Positions 63,956 to 64,000 of a stretch of 64,000 nucleotides of DNA are shown one piece after another. The stretch spans positions 321,992 to 385,991 of the forward strand of contig NZ_JANKHG010000016.1 in NCBI RefSeq assembly GCF_024623725.1, in the 5' to 3' direction. The notes beneath the pieces were generated by a model. That model was given only the letters and a program-made list of their open reading frames with translations. It was not told where the DNA came from and searched no databases. Each line of letters begins with the position of its first letter. Within the stretch, counting starts at the first letter, position 1. A program made the position numbers and the translations under genes. The stretch is from Limnobacter parvus. Lineage in GTDB: Bacteria; Pseudomonadota; Gammaproteobacteria; Burkholderiales; Burkholderiaceae_B.

Positions 63956-64000
63956 CTCGTTTCTCTGCTGCACGACAAGCAGGACGAAACGAAGCAAGCA

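Overview
The window is a gene-dense, single-style chromosomal segment of a betaproteobacterium, most likely Burkholderiales, with GC content near one half. The evidence is a run of features typical of that group: an hda–HAD phosphatase–pcnB–folK–deoxynucleoside kinase–panBCD cluster, an EarP/EF-P pair with Arg32 in EF-P, a MutL carrying the endonuclease motif found in bacteria that lack MutH, a RibBA with a degenerate GTP cyclohydrolase half, and an S-adenosylhomocysteine (SAH) riboswitch in front of ahcY. Limnobacter is one moderate-GC candidate genus, but this cannot be verified from the window. I saw no prophage, insertion sequence, CRISPR array, tRNA gene or obvious foreign island.

Layout. 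1–1.8 kb: the end of purK and a Sua5-type tsaC. 1.9–3.3 kb: an accessory two-gene unit, a YqcI/YcgG-family protein (relatives are heme N-hydroxylases acting on guanidino groups) translationally coupled to a DUF1989 protein (relatives include carboxyguanidine deiminase subunits). 3.4–9.5 kb, minus strand: pantothenate synthesis (panD, panC, panB), a deoxynucleoside kinase, folK, pcnB, a HAD phosphatase and hda. 9.6–18.2 kb: purM, queG, tsaE, amiC, mutL, miaA and an AEC transporter. 18.2–21.8 kb, minus: erpA, a bactofilin, a DUF6776-like membrane protein, argC, rpsI and rplM. 22.3–32.8 kb: osmC, coq7, miaB–corC–lnt, ribBA–ribH–nusB–thiL–pgpA–pncC and recA. 32.8–38.7 kb: recX, sucCD, a type IV pilin, moaC and an M48 protease. 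38.7–43.6 kb, minus: fbp, pepN, a histidine-rich UreE-like metallochaperone and yajQ. 43.6–49.2 kb: murB, then argG, argF, argD and an NDUFA9-like reductase. 49.3–56.3 kb: slt, 5-formyl-THF cyclo-ligase, metF, tlyA, ahcY and metK. 56.4–60.6 kb: two LpxL-like acyltransferases and dapF–DUF484–xerC. 60.6–63.9 kb, minus: a secreted HExxH protein, earP, efp and rsuA. A strong plus-strand promoter at the very end may lead into an rRNA operon.

Several genes work together. tsaC and tsaE serve t6A synthesis, while miaA and miaB both modify A37 of UNN-reading tRNAs. metK, ahcY and metF form the activated-methyl cycle, with SAH sensed by the riboswitch. argC, argG, argF and argD serve arginine synthesis. 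ribBA and ribH serve riboflavin synthesis. earP modifies EF-P.

The most unusual structure is non-coding. Three imperfect palindromes of about 190–230 bp (10740–10927, 16759–16984 and 17041–17261) sit only between convergent genes. They share architecture: an apical hairpin with a one-base bulge, a small second hairpin and common sequence blocks. Their stems are kept with different bases, so they look like one family of structured repeats that I do not recognise. Other non-coding candidates are a minus-strand small RNA whose hairpin loop copies the anti-Shine-Dalgarno sequence (21921–22046), a structured rplM leader, and a cluster of AT-rich dyads upstream of osmC.
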